NCBI RefSeq assembly: GCF_040954645.1
Contig: NC_092806.1
Location: forward strand, 116,170,458 to 116,234,457
From: Diabrotica undecimpunctata
Lineage: Eukaryota; Arthropoda; Insecta; Coleoptera; Chrysomelidae
Reading direction: 5' to 3'
DNA: 64,000 nucleotides
Part shown: one piece after another, positions 45,160 through 55,203 of the stretch
Numbering within the stretch: the first letter of the stretch is position 1
Layout of the letters: the number at the start of each line of letters is the position of its first letter
Program-made: the position numbers and the translations under genes
The notes under the pieces: generated by a model
Told to the model about the DNA's origin: nothing
The model's input: only the letters and a program-made list of their open reading frames with translations
Databases searched by the model: none

Positions 45160-45606
45160 TGTTGTGAATTTATTAATTGTTATGTCTTTAATTTATAATG
45201 TCTTTATCAAAAGGTTCTTATCTTAATTTATTAAAAAGCACAATAACTGATATCAATTTATTTATCACTAAACATACATAATTTATTAAAAAGCGAACGT
45301 AACATTTAAATTCGCGAGCGCGTCTTGAGAATTAACTGTTTCCTATTCTCCAAAAAGTCCTGTTATATATTCACTACTGTTAGACGAGAAACGTCTACGG
45401 CCTTCTCGTCGACTAGACAGAGCGGCGAATTGTTCTCAAAACCGGTATGGTTAAATCGGCTTGTCTCCAGAAGGTTCGAATTGTTGTTTTTATTACAAAG
45501 GAGGACCCATCGTGTGTCAGGTAGGCATTACCTAAAAAATACGTGAATGAATGAAAATATTAGTAATAAATATATTTACGGTTTTGGGTCAGAATTTATC
45601 GTAACA
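45160..45606 (-). repeat. 3' LTR (447 bp)
   Basis: Runs TGTTGTGAATTT ... ATCGTAACA on the plus strand. Against the other LTR it differs by four substitutions: one in GAACGTAAC versus GAACTTAAC, one in CTACGGCC versus CTACAGCC, and two in AAAGGAGG versus AAAAGGGG. A 73-codon plus-strand frame occurs in both LTRs and is antisense to the element. Confidence 0.97.
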
Positions 45607-45624
45607 TTGCCCCCCTCTTAAAAG
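45607..45624 (-). promoter_or_regulatory. Polypurine tract
   Basis: On the minus strand the purine-rich AAGAGGGGGG lies directly before the 3' LTR (followed by CAA and the LTR's TGTTACG). It is the expected primer site for plus-strand DNA synthesis. Confidence 0.85.
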
Positions 45625-45688
45625 ATTGTTCCTCCTGGAACCTTGTCGGGACTGGAACCGGAACGGTATGCTGGTATCGGCAACTGGA

Positions 45689-46291
45689 CTATCTTTTACA
45701 ACTTCCAGTTGTATAAAAATGACAAGGGACGGTTTTCTCTCCGCACCAGTAACTATGCGGATTGCAACAGACTAACACCTGGACTTCGGTGTCTTTAAAG
45801 ATCTCTTCCACCATATTTCGGATAACCCTCCAATCTAATTGGCGGCACTCCAACTTTGGCATGGCTAACTTTTGCACGTCGGACTCCAGTACGTGCTCTC
45901 TCAATTGAAGTAAGGCTTCCCATACATCTCGGTAGGTAGGTTGGTCACGGGCAGTGTCTTTTGTTACCAGGTAGAAAAGGTAACGTGATGCATCTTGGAG
46001 TTTCAAGGTTTTACCGGGAGCTGGCACTTGGCATTGAAGTTCTGCAACTTGACCAAACTTCTTTCGAAAGACGGATGCCAACCCTGGTGCGTCTTTGATA
46101 CTGGCCGGGATGGTAAGGGCCAGCGAGTAGTCATCGGGGAGCGCGAGTAGATCTTGCTTTTCTTCAGTGGTAACACCATGTCTCGCTTTACCGGTACCTC
46201 CATAGGCACCCATAAATTCCTCAAACGTGAGGTCAGACACATCGTGGACTTGGTTTACTTCCACTTCTTCATCTATGTACGTCGTGGTCAC
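45689..46291 (-). CDS. Macrodomain-like accessory ORF (TARG1/OARD1 type)
   Basis: 200 codons, intact, starting 23 nt inside the end of pol in another frame and ending 70 bp before the PPT, the position of env in errantiviruses. Residues about 55-165 follow the order of TARG1/OARD1-type macrodomains, which bind or hydrolyse ADP-ribose: GLASVFRKKFGQV (family G-I-A-x-x-F-K-K-K-F-G), then RYLFYLVTKDTARDQPTY (x-Y-L-[IV]-T-K-x-x-x-x-x-P-T-Y), then KLAMPKLECRQLDW (family M-P-x-I-G-C-G-L-D-R-L-x-W). The Lys of the V-T-K motif is kept. The G-C-G-L-D-R loop is shortened to E-C-R and the M-G-A-G motif reads D-A-P-G, so catalysis may be lost while the fold remains. The C-terminus is Cys-rich. No signal peptide or membrane segment, so it is not an envelope protein. 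Confidence 0.75.
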   Translation of the reverse strand: MTTTYIDEEVEVNQVHDVSDLTFEEFMGAYGGTGKARHGVTTEEKQDLLALPDDYSLALTIPASIKDAPGLASVFRKKFGQVAELQCQVPAPGKTLKLQDASRYLFYLVTKDTARDQPTYRDVWEALLQLREHVLESDVQKLAMPKLECRQLDWRVIRNMVEEIFKDTEVQVLVCCNPHSYWCGEKTVPCHFYTTGSCKR

Positions 46292-49200
46292 CTTCGAAAG
46301 ACGACAACCGGTTATGGTGTACTATCATCGGCTTTCCCCTCGGAATCTTGCTTATTCGGTAGATGACATCGTTGATCTTCTCCATAATTAGGTATGGGCC
46401 TTCCCAAAACTGCTGCAATTTGGGAGAACAACCTTTTCGCTTCTTGGGATTATAGAGCCAGACCTTGTCGTTCTTCTTAAAGCAACCCTTTTCGGCTTGT
46501 GTATCGTACCGTTTCTTCATTCGGTCGCTAGCGATCTGAAGGTGGGAACGGACCAACTCATGTACATCGTCCATTCTTCTTCGTAATTCGATCACATAAT
46601 CTTCACCTGCTACATCTTCTCCAGGTCGACATCCAAACTCGAGATCACAAGGTAGTCGCATTTCGCGTCCGAATAGGACTTTAGCTGGTGTCTGGCCTGT
46701 TGATTCGTTAACAGCAGATCTGTAGGCCATTGTGAAGAACGGAAGGTATTGGTCCCAGTCTCGCTGATGATCGGACACCATCTTTGTCAAATACTTGCCA
46801 ACTGTTCTATTCATTCGTTCTACCATACCATCCGATTGCGGATGATACGCGGTAGTTCTTGTTTTCTTCATGCCTAGTCTATCACATATTCCTTGGAATA
46901 GATCGCTTTCAAAGTTCCTGCCTTGGTCACTATGTATCTCCAAAGGCACTCCAAATCGGCTGATATATTCTTGGATCAACTTATCTGCAACGGTGGCGGC
47001 CTTCTGGTCGGGAAGTGCGTAAATCTCGACCCACTTAGTAAAGTAATCCATTACTACCAACATGTACTTGCCTCCATTCTCACTTTCTGGAAATGGTCCA
47101 GCGATGTCCAAAGCTATTCTTTCAAACGGGCTTCCAACATTATATTGTCTCATAGGAGCTCTCCTTTTTCGGTAAGGCCCGTTACTCGTGGCACAAATAG
47201 TACATTTCTTACACCAGTCTTTTACATCGTCGGAACTGTTCATCCAATAAAACCGTTCCCGAATTCGCTGAAGGGTTTTCTTTACACCAAAATGCCCTCC
47301 CGATGGACTGTCGTGTAACTGACGAAGTACTTCGGCTATTCTGCTCTTTGGGATCACCAACTGTCTTCTCTTCTCTGAACCGTCATCATTTTCCAGGACT
47401 CGTTTAAGCAAGCCATCTTCGATGATAAATGAGTCCCACTGGGCCCAATACGTCTTAACTACTGAGCATAGGTTTGATATTTCCTGCCAAGGTGGTCGAC
47501 GGCTTTCCTCTTTCCATTTTCGGATTTTCTGTATAACTGGATCTCTCTCTTGTTCTTCCCTTATCTTAGTAGGCGTCCAGTCGTCGTTGACAATCGTCGT
47601 TCTTAGCACTGCTGCTTCCTTGGATTCCGTTTTGTTGCAGTGGGAACACTCTGCTGGGCATGGCCTTCTGGAAAGAGAATCAGCGTTTCTGTGGCTAACT
47701 CCGGCCCGGTGCTCAATCTTAAAATCGTATTCTTGGAGTCGTTCGATCCACCTGGCTATCTGCCCCTCTGGATTCTTAAACTGCATCAACCACTTAAGGG
47801 CGGCATGGTCGGTTCGGATTAGAAACTTTCTGCCATAGAGGTATTGATAAAAGTGCTCTACTGATTTAACTACTGCTAGAAGTTCTCTTCTCGTGACGCA
47901 ATAATTCCGCTCCGGTTTTGAAAGAACTACTAAAATATCCGAGGACTCGTTCCTGTCCTCCTTGAATCTGAGACAGCACTCCTCCAATTCCCACATTACT
48001 TGCATCCGTATCTAAGATGAACTCTCCTTCTGGCAGTGGATACCCCAAAATTGGTGCTGTTATTAAATGCTTTTTCAACGTTTCAAAGGCATTTTGGCAG
48101 TCTATATCCCAGCGGTATTCTCTTGCTTCCTCTGTAAGTCGCGTTAATGGCTTAGCGATATCTGCAAACTTCTTAATAAACCTCCGGTAGTAAGTACATA
48201 GTCCAAGAAAACTTCTCACTTGATGTTTGTCAGTTGGTTTTGGCCATTCCTTAATGGAATCGATTTTTCCCTTATCCACGGCCACTCCTTCTTTACTGAC
48301 TATATGACCCAGATAATTGACTTTACCTTGAAATAGCTGGCACTTCTTGGGGTTTAGCATCAATTGGGCAGCTTTAAGTCGATTAAAAACGTTTTCTAAA
48401 TTCCTCAAATGATCTTCGAATGTCTCCCCCAAGACGATTATGTCATCTAAATAAACCAGGCATGTTTTCCAAGATAACCCTCTCAACACATTTTCCATAA
48501 GCCTCTCAAATGTCGCAGGAGCATTACAAAGTCCAAATGGCATAACGTTGAATTGCCACAATCCAGATCCTGTGGTGAAGGCTGTCTTTTCTTTATCGAC
48601 TGGGTCCATTTCTACCTGCCAGTATCCAGACTTCAAATCTAAAGTAGAAAACAATTTACTTCCAGCCAATGTGTCCAATGTGTCATCGATCCGAGGCAGA
48701 GGATAACTATCTTTCTTGGTAACGTTGTTCAGCAAACGGTAATCCACACAGAACCTCGTCGTTCCGTCTTTCTTCTTAACCAGGACCACCGGAGAGACCC
48801 ATGGACTCGTAGAAGGTTCTATCACCCCGTCTTTCTTCATTTCCTGAACAATCGTTTCAGCTTCCTCTCTCTTCGCCTGTGGTAATCGTCGAGCTGTTTG
48901 ACGAATTGGCTTAGCATTACCAGTATCAATTTTATGCTTAACAACGGTAGTTCTTCCCGTCTTTCCTCCTTTCGGTACGAAAATATCACGATACTGCCGA
49001 AGAAATTCCCTTAATTTCCTTTTCTCCATCTGATTTAGAGACTGTCCTGCAACTGCAACCATTTGGTCGAATTTGTCGTTGGAATTATCAGATGTCGTCG
49101 CCTGACGGATTATGGATGTCACAGGTACACAAGTTCCTACTTTTGTCTCTTTCTTTATGGTCACTGGGTAGTCGTTGACATTGATAAGTCTCACAGGAAT

Positions 49201-49865
49201 TTCTTTAGCCGAAGTCACCAATTCCTTTCCAATTATGATTCCACGGCCAACCTCATCGTCGTGGTTCCAAGGCTCCATCAAAACAGGTCTCCCTTCGTCT
49301 ACAATTCCCCGTAGTCGCGCTACTATGATCGTTTCGCTTCTCGCAGGCACGACTGTATCTTCTGTAATGGCTGCTTGCATAGTGTTGTCATTATGTGGAT
49401 GAAGAAATACCTCCTCGTTGCCAACTTTGATTACCTTATTCTTAAAATCCAATTGGAATCCATGCATATTCATTACGTCCATTCCTAATATAACATCCTC
49501 TTCGATGTCAGCAACTATAACAGTATGGACGAACTTTTCTGCTCCAATTCCCAATTGTACCTGGATTTCTCCACGAATGTTGGCATTTTCACCTGTAGCG
49601 GTCCGAAGTCGCAACCTCGTTGGTAACAGTTTCTTACGGCTGTTTATAACTGTTGGACGTATAATGGTTCTGGTCGCTCCGGTATCCACCAACAACGTAT
49701 GTCTTTTACCATTTATTTCTCCATCTACATATACACTATCTTCACGACATTTCAAAGAAGCTATTAGTATGAGAGGGTCTTTGGAAAAGTTTTGGGTCGA
49801 AGCTGCCCCCCTAAGGCTGACCCGTTCTAGTTTTCCTGATGGTGAGTTTCTTGATTTTCGTCGTA
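46269..49865 (-). CDS. pol: protease, RT, RNase H, integrase (one frameshift)
   Basis: The frame opens at about 49865, overlapping the end of gag by 39 nt in the -1 frame. The protease has LLVDTGATRTIIRP. RT has KKDGTTRFCVDYRLLN and YLDDIIVLG (catalytic Y-L-D-D). RNase H begins with FILDTDASNVGIGG. A single-base break at about 47930, in the RNase H domain, moves the frame, which then continues to the stop at 46269. Integrase has the H-H-C-C zinc motif (HDSPSGGHFG ... WCKKCTICAT), catalytic D in ALDIAGPF, D in HSDQGRNFES and E in MVERMNRTV, then a GPY/F module (FWEGPYLIM). No chromodomain. All catalytic residues are present. Confidence 0.95.
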
Positions 49866-51138
49866 CCTAGGGTGCTTACAGGAGCTTCGTACGTGTCCTA
49901 TTTCGCCACAATTCCAGTATCTGATGGTCTTCGTTTTCTTGTATGTCATGCTTTTCATCATATTAACGAGCTGGTCAAGTTTATCTTCATCTCCTTCCTC
50001 TTTTACAGTCCTAACTTTACTGTACCCGCCAGAGGCCTGCGTAGCTGACTCGTATTCGAGGGCGGCGGATAGGACATCAACCAGCGTTTTGTGACGAGCT
50101 AATCGCAGTGTTCTCTGCATTTCATGATCACGAAGACCATGAATAAACGTTTGAACGGCCAATTTTTCCATCATGTCTTCGGGAGCTGTTGGATAAGCAT
50201 ATCGTACTAATCTGGCAATATCTACCTCATATTCTTGAAGAGCCTCATCTTTCTTTTGTCTTCGATTTTTAAGCTGCGACTGATATACATGCTCCAAATG
50301 TTCGTGGCCATATCGCATATTTAACCTCTTCTTCAGTTGTTCGAAATCATCGGTCTCCTCTACGGCTATGGTCTGAAGCACATCTAAGGCATCTCCTCGA
50401 AGAGCGATAGTCAGGTTTACAGCCTTTTCTTTTTCAGACCATCCATTTGCTCTTGCGGCTGATTCGAACTGTTTCATGTAATTGTTCCATGATGATTTTC
50501 CGTCGAAAGTTGGGACTTTCACATGGACAGAACCTCCACTTCCTTCAAATTTCGGTCGTGTTTCCAACTTACATTTCGTCTCGTCTTCTTTTGTCTCCAC
50601 TGTAATTGGATTGTTTCCTCTCTCTGCTGTCCCGGTTTCCTCCATCTTCCTTTCTATCTCTTTAATCTTTTCTTCGAAGGCCGACATATCGGCAGCAACT
50701 TGGTTTTTTAGCGAAGACATTCTATCGTCGAGGGCAGACATCTCAGAAGTTACTTTAGAGATGTTAGCAGAAACTTTACTTTCCAGAGAAGAAATTTCGT
50801 TAGAAACTTTGTTTTCTAGTGAGGCGATGTCGCCGGAAACTTTCGAAATATCGCCAGAAACTTTGTTCTCCAATGATGCGATGTCACCGGAAACTTTGTT
50901 CTCTAATGATGCGATGTCGCCGGTAACTTTGTTCTCTAATGATGCGATGTCACCAGAAACTTTCGAAATCGATGAGAGGACAGCATCTTCAAATATATGT
51001 CTCTGGATCTAGTCCTTCTTCTAGCAAAGCGTTCTTTAGTCGTTGGACTAACTCAGCCTTTTTTCCGGTAGAAGCTAATTCTCTGTCTTCGAGATGTCTT
51101 CTTAAATTAGTCACTGTCAGCTCATAAATCGTCGTCAT
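49827..51138 (-). CDS. gag with SAP-like motif and 11-residue coiled-coil repeats
   Basis: Start chosen at ATG 51138, just after the PBS leader. Residues 5-42 (LTVTNLRRHLEDRELASTG, then KKAELVQRLKNAL) match a SAP DNA-binding motif. A single-base break near 50995 shifts the frame. The next frame continues with tandem copies of VSGDIASLENK-type 11-mers (about 50965-50740), a predicted coiled coil. A capsid-like region follows (VPTFDGKSSWNNYMKQFE ... IHGLRDHEMQRTL) and then a zinc knuckle reading YWNCGEIGHVRSSC, where the first Cys of C-x2-C-x4-H-x4-C is Tyr. The stop is at 49827. Confidence 0.9.
50740..50965 (-). repeat. 33-bp minisatellite coding the gag coiled coil
   Basis: Imperfect 33-bp units (plus strand GATGCGATGTCACCGGAAAC...) repeat in frame, encoding V-[ST]-G-D-I-A-S-L-E-N-K and shortened variants. 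Copy number probably varies between insertions. Confidence 0.8.
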
Positions 51139-51188
51139 TTTCACAATTTACAAATATTCACTTGTATTATTATTATAAGTCTAATTTA

Positions 51189-51212
51189 TGTTCGATCCAA
51201 CTTCTGGCACCA
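51189..51212 (-). promoter_or_regulatory. Primer binding site
   Basis: Two bases inside the 5' LTR the minus strand reads TGGTGCCAGAAGTTGGATCG, which begins with the TGG expected opposite a tRNA CCA end. It resembles the complement of a tRNA-Leu 3' end; the tRNA identity is recalled, not checked. Confidence 0.75.
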
Positions 51213-51214
51213 TT

Positions 51215-51661
51215 TGTTGTGAATTTATTAATTGTTATGTCTTTAATTTATAATGTCTTTATCAAAAGGTTCTTATCTTAATTTATTAAAAAGCACAATA
51301 ACTGATATCAATTTATTTATCACTAAACATACATAATTTATTAAAAAGCGAACTTAACATTTAAATTCGCGAGCGCGTCTTGAGAATTAACTGTTTCCTA
51401 TTCTCCAAAAAGTCCTGTTATATATTCACTACTGTTAGACGAGAAACGTCTACAGCCTTCTCGTCGACTAGACAGAGCGGCGAATTGTTCTCAAAACCGG
51501 TATGGTTAAATCGGCTTGTCTCCAGAAGGTTCGAATTGTTGTTTTTATTACAAAAGGGGACCCATCGTGTGTCAGGTAGGCATTACCTAAAAAATACGTG
51601 AATGAATGAAAATATTAGTAATAAATATATTTACGGTTTTGGGTCAGAATTTATCGTAACA
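51215..51661 (-). repeat. 5' LTR (447 bp)
   Basis: Same length as the 3' LTR with four differences. It should carry the promoter for the minus-strand transcript. Confidence 0.97.
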
Positions 51662-51665
51662 ATAC

Positions 51666-51869
51666 ATAAAATAATGTAAATAGAAGATAAAATCGTATTG
51701 TAGAATCAAAAAATAATCACATTTTCGAAAGTATTTTTTATGGAGCCTTTGATAAGAGAAGGCTATTGACCACCATTCATATTGATTTTTCTCTTTTTTT
51801 GAACGAGTAGACTCTTATGTAGTAAGTACCTACCTACCTAGTTGAAAAGGTTTTCTGAAAGTTAAACTT
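51666..51869. other. Short AT-rich stretch between LTR element and Jockey 3' end
   Basis: No feature seen beyond the T-rich complement of the Jockey tail. Confidence 0.4.
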
Positions 51870-52171
51870 TGTTTTATTTTTTTGTTACATTGTATGTTTA
51901 CAATCTACTCTATACGAGTAATAAATAAATAATCTGTAAGTAAATTAACGTGAGTTAGGTACCGTCCATTGACGGTTCTCTATTGCGGTACGTCTTCTGA
52001 CCATACTCTCTTCATTCTTCTTTCGGCAAGTGGTTGGCTGAATAAATTATTTATCAGTTCGTTGTGATCAGTGGTGCGATTTTTATATTTTATTGAGTGA
52101 TTCTTTATTACCTCCTTAAGTAATGGGATGTCCAGATCATTGTGAAGTGTTTGGTTAGATACATACCACGG

Positions 52172-54988
52172 ACCCTAGAATCGCGCGACCCTAGGAGGAC
52201 GGATGTAGAACTCTACAACCGACTCTTAGAAGATGCTCTGCGGAATGAAAAGGCTTCAACTCCAGGAACTAATACAGAATTAGAAAGGTATACGGTATCT
52301 ATCCAAAACAAAATAAGCTATGCTTATAAAAAATCCTGTCCAATAAGGATGGTCCAGGAAAGTCGCAAAACCAACTCTTGGTGGTGCACTGAATTGGAAC
52401 ACCTTAGAAAGATAGCAAGAACAGCTTTTAATAGAGCGAAACGCACCAAACTCAAAAAGTAATGGGATTCTTATCAATCAAATCTCAGAGAGTTTAAAAA
52501 AGTCTGCAGACAAAGACAAAGAACTGCTTGATGAACCTTCTGTGAGGAAATCGAAGATTTCCCGCAGGCTTCCAGGCTACAAAAAGCGCTCTTAAAGGAC
52601 CCACATTGGCATGTCGGCATACTAACGAAGGAAGATGGGAACAAAACTTCCAACCTTCACGAAAGTGCTGAGGTCCTGATGCTGATGAAAACACACTTTC
52701 CTGATTCTAGTGTCTCAACATCACCAAACCGGATGGAAGAAGCAATCATACCCTCAACAAACGACTGGCATCTCTCCAGAACAATGATTAATGAGGAAAA
52801 GGTAAAATGGGCCATTTCGTGCTTCACCCCTTTCAAATCACCAGGGCCTGACGGCATATATCCAGCCCTACTACGGTGGGGACTGGATATCCTTCTGCCG
52901 CACCTCGTGGAAATATTCAGAGCCTCTTTGGTTCTGAGATATATTCCTAGGAAGTGGAGAGAGGTACGTGTGGTTTTCATACCAAAACCAAGTAGGATGG
53001 ACTACACCCTACCAAAGGCTTTCCGACCAATTAGCCTAGCATCCTTTCTGTTGAAAACGATGGAAAGGATATGCGAGAGGTACATAAGGGATGAAGTTCT
53101 GGTCCATAACCCACTTCACCCAAATCAACATTCATATACTTCGGGAAGATCTACCGATTCTGCACTGCATCATGTAGTGGGAAAAATTGACAGATCGCTG
53201 GATAATAAAGAATCCACCCTAGGTATATTCATAGACATTGAGGGAGCGTTTGATAAAACCACATTCCCAACTATCACCCAACAGCTCAACGTCAGGAATG
53301 TTCCCCTGGCCATAAGCGAATGGCTATTCAGTATGCTCTTTAATAGAGCAATAAGCATAAATGTAGAAGACGTTTCTGTTAGAGGCATGGTTACGAGGGG
53401 GTGTCCACAGGGAGGGGTGCTATCACCACTACTCTGGAACATAGTTCTAGATACCCTGGTTGACCAACTCAGCAGCAACGGTTTCTACACAATAGCCTAT
53501 GCAGACGATATTGCTGTCCTGCAAAGCGGTAAGTTTGAGAACACACTATGTGAGAGATCACAAGTTGCTCTTCGACTAATAGAAACATTGTGCAAGGAAC
53601 ACTCATTATCTATAAATCCTAAGAAAATAGAGGTGGTACTCTTTACCAGGAAAAGAAGAATCACGGACTTAATACCTCCAAGGATTCTAAACCACAGTCT
53701 AAATTTTTCTGACGAGGTGAAGTACCTTGGTATTACCCTTGACAGGAAGTTAGACACACTTAGATGGTAGAGCTAAAAGAGCATATATTGCCTATGAGCA
53801 GTGTCGACGAACGGTCGGACGCACCTGGGGCCTCACGCCCAGGGTGATCGCCTGGGTCTACACCGCTGTCATTAGGCCAATGCTAACTTACGGATCTATT
53901 GCTTATTGCTTGGGTACCAAAAGGGCTACTGCCAACAGCGATTAACAAACTAAACCATATTCAGCGGATGGCTTGCATAAATATAACAGGTGCCATGAAA
54001 ACAACACCAACCGCTGCAATGGAGTTGATCATTGGCATCACGCCTCTAGATATATATGTCAAAGAGGTGGCACTAGTAACAATGATGCGACTGCGCTCAG
54101 CTGGTGCAAACCTTGATGTAGGAATGGGACAATTGAGAACTCGTTTCTGGCGGGAAGAGCTGGATGCGTTACCACTGCTACAGGCAGGCTGCGACTCAAT
54201 TGAACCAAAGTTTGTCTTTAACAAACCCTACAAAATTGAAACAAGACAGTGTATGAAGACAAACGTGACAAATGCCTATTGCATATACACCGATGGCTCC
54301 AAAATGAAAGAAGGCTCAGGATGCGGGATATACTCCAGATCACTGAACCTAAGAATAAAGTGGGGTATGGGCAAAAAATACCAACGTAGTTCAGACAGAA
54401 CTGACTGGTATCTCCATAGCCGCAAAAGAGATAACCCAAAAAGGTATAGCAGGGAAAACTATAATGATCTGCACAGATAGCAGACAAGCGCTACTAACCT
54501 TGAATAGACCACGTGTTACATCAGGTTTAGTAATGGAGTGTCACGAGTCACTAACTCAAGCTTCGGATGGTAATACCATCATCCTGAGGTGGATTAAAGG
54601 ACATAATAGGAATAAAGGCAACCGCATTGCTGACCAATTATCTAGGAAGGCGGCAGGCCTAAGACTCTTAGGACCTGGGGATCTTTTTGGTTGGTCAACT
54701 ACAACAATCGCGGAAATTGTCAAATGTCACTCCCATACGCAAACCGTAAAAAGATGGGAAGAAGGGAAAGGATGTAAACTTGCCAGGGTAACACTAAGTA
54801 ACCTTGAAGAGTCAACATCAAAGAAGTACTTGGGAATGACCCGGAAAAATCTACGTTTGGCAGTTGGTTTTTTAACTGGTCATTATCAACTAAGCAAACA
54901 CCTCCACACACTGGGGCTAGCAGACACACCTCTATGTAGGAAGTGTGAACGAGAAGACGAAACTGTAGAGCATGTCCTATGTGAATGA
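52172..54988 (+). pseudogene. LOA/R1-like ORF2: RT, RNase H, zinc finger
   Basis: After a linker with one TAA (52460-52462), RT occupies 52679-53770: PFKSPGPDGIYPALLRWG, GIFIDIEGAFDKTTF, RGCPQGGVLSPLLWNIVLD and IAYADDIAVL (catalytic Y-A-D-D). RNase H follows with IYTDGSKMKEGSGCGIYS (53899-54480 frame), CTDSRQALLTL and LRWIKGHNRNKGNRIADQLS (54464-54988 frame), giving the D-E-D-D type layout. It ends in a CCHC-like motif, CRKCEREDETVEHVLC. Frame breaks at about 53755, 53920 and 54380. An RNase H after the RT separates it from Jockey and points to LOA or an R1/I relative. Confidence 0.92.
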
Positions 54989-55203
54989 ACAGAGTTATCG
55001 TTAATATGAGAGTACGCGTTCGGCGAGTCCTGGCTCACACCTGCCCACATAAGAGAGAAGTCTCCTGGTGACTTATCCACCTTCCTAGAAATGGCAGGAT
55101 GGACAATGAGCTAAGGGTGACAGCTCCCTGGGAGGATGCACAATGGGTCAATTGTGGCCTAAGTGCTGTGAAACTTAACTCGCCCTTCCTACTCTACAGA
55201 TAC
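52172..55203 (+). mobile_element. LOA/R1-like non-LTR element inserted in Jockey
   Basis: Flanked by AGATACATACCACGG at 52157-52171 and 55204-55218, a 15-bp target duplication. The 5' end is truncated inside ORF2 (endonuclease missing). The 3' end has a short GATACA repeat. It encodes RT, RNase H and a C-terminal zinc finger. Confidence 0.93.

Larger units (their letters stand above)
45160..51661 (-). mobile_element. Ty3/gypsy-type LTR retrotransposon with an extra ORF
   Basis: A full-length 6502-bp element. Identical-length LTRs (447 bp) begin TG and end CA and are flanked by ATAC (45156-45159 and 51662-51665). Minus-strand order is 5' LTR, PBS, gag, pol (PR-RT-RNase H-IN), a macrodomain-like ORF, PPT, 3' LTR. 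The PR-RT-RH-IN order identifies Ty3/gypsy. LTRs differ at 4 of 447 positions, so the insertion is young. Single-base frame breaks are seen only in gag (about 50995) and pol (about 47930), with a degraded zinc knuckle besides. Confidence 0.96.

Noticed and set aside
50482..51012. 176-codon plus-strand ORF
   Set aside because: Antisense shadow of the 33-bp repeats in gag.
45325..51601. Near-identical 73-codon ORFs on the plus strand
   Set aside because: They lie inside the two LTRs and are antisense to the element's transcription.
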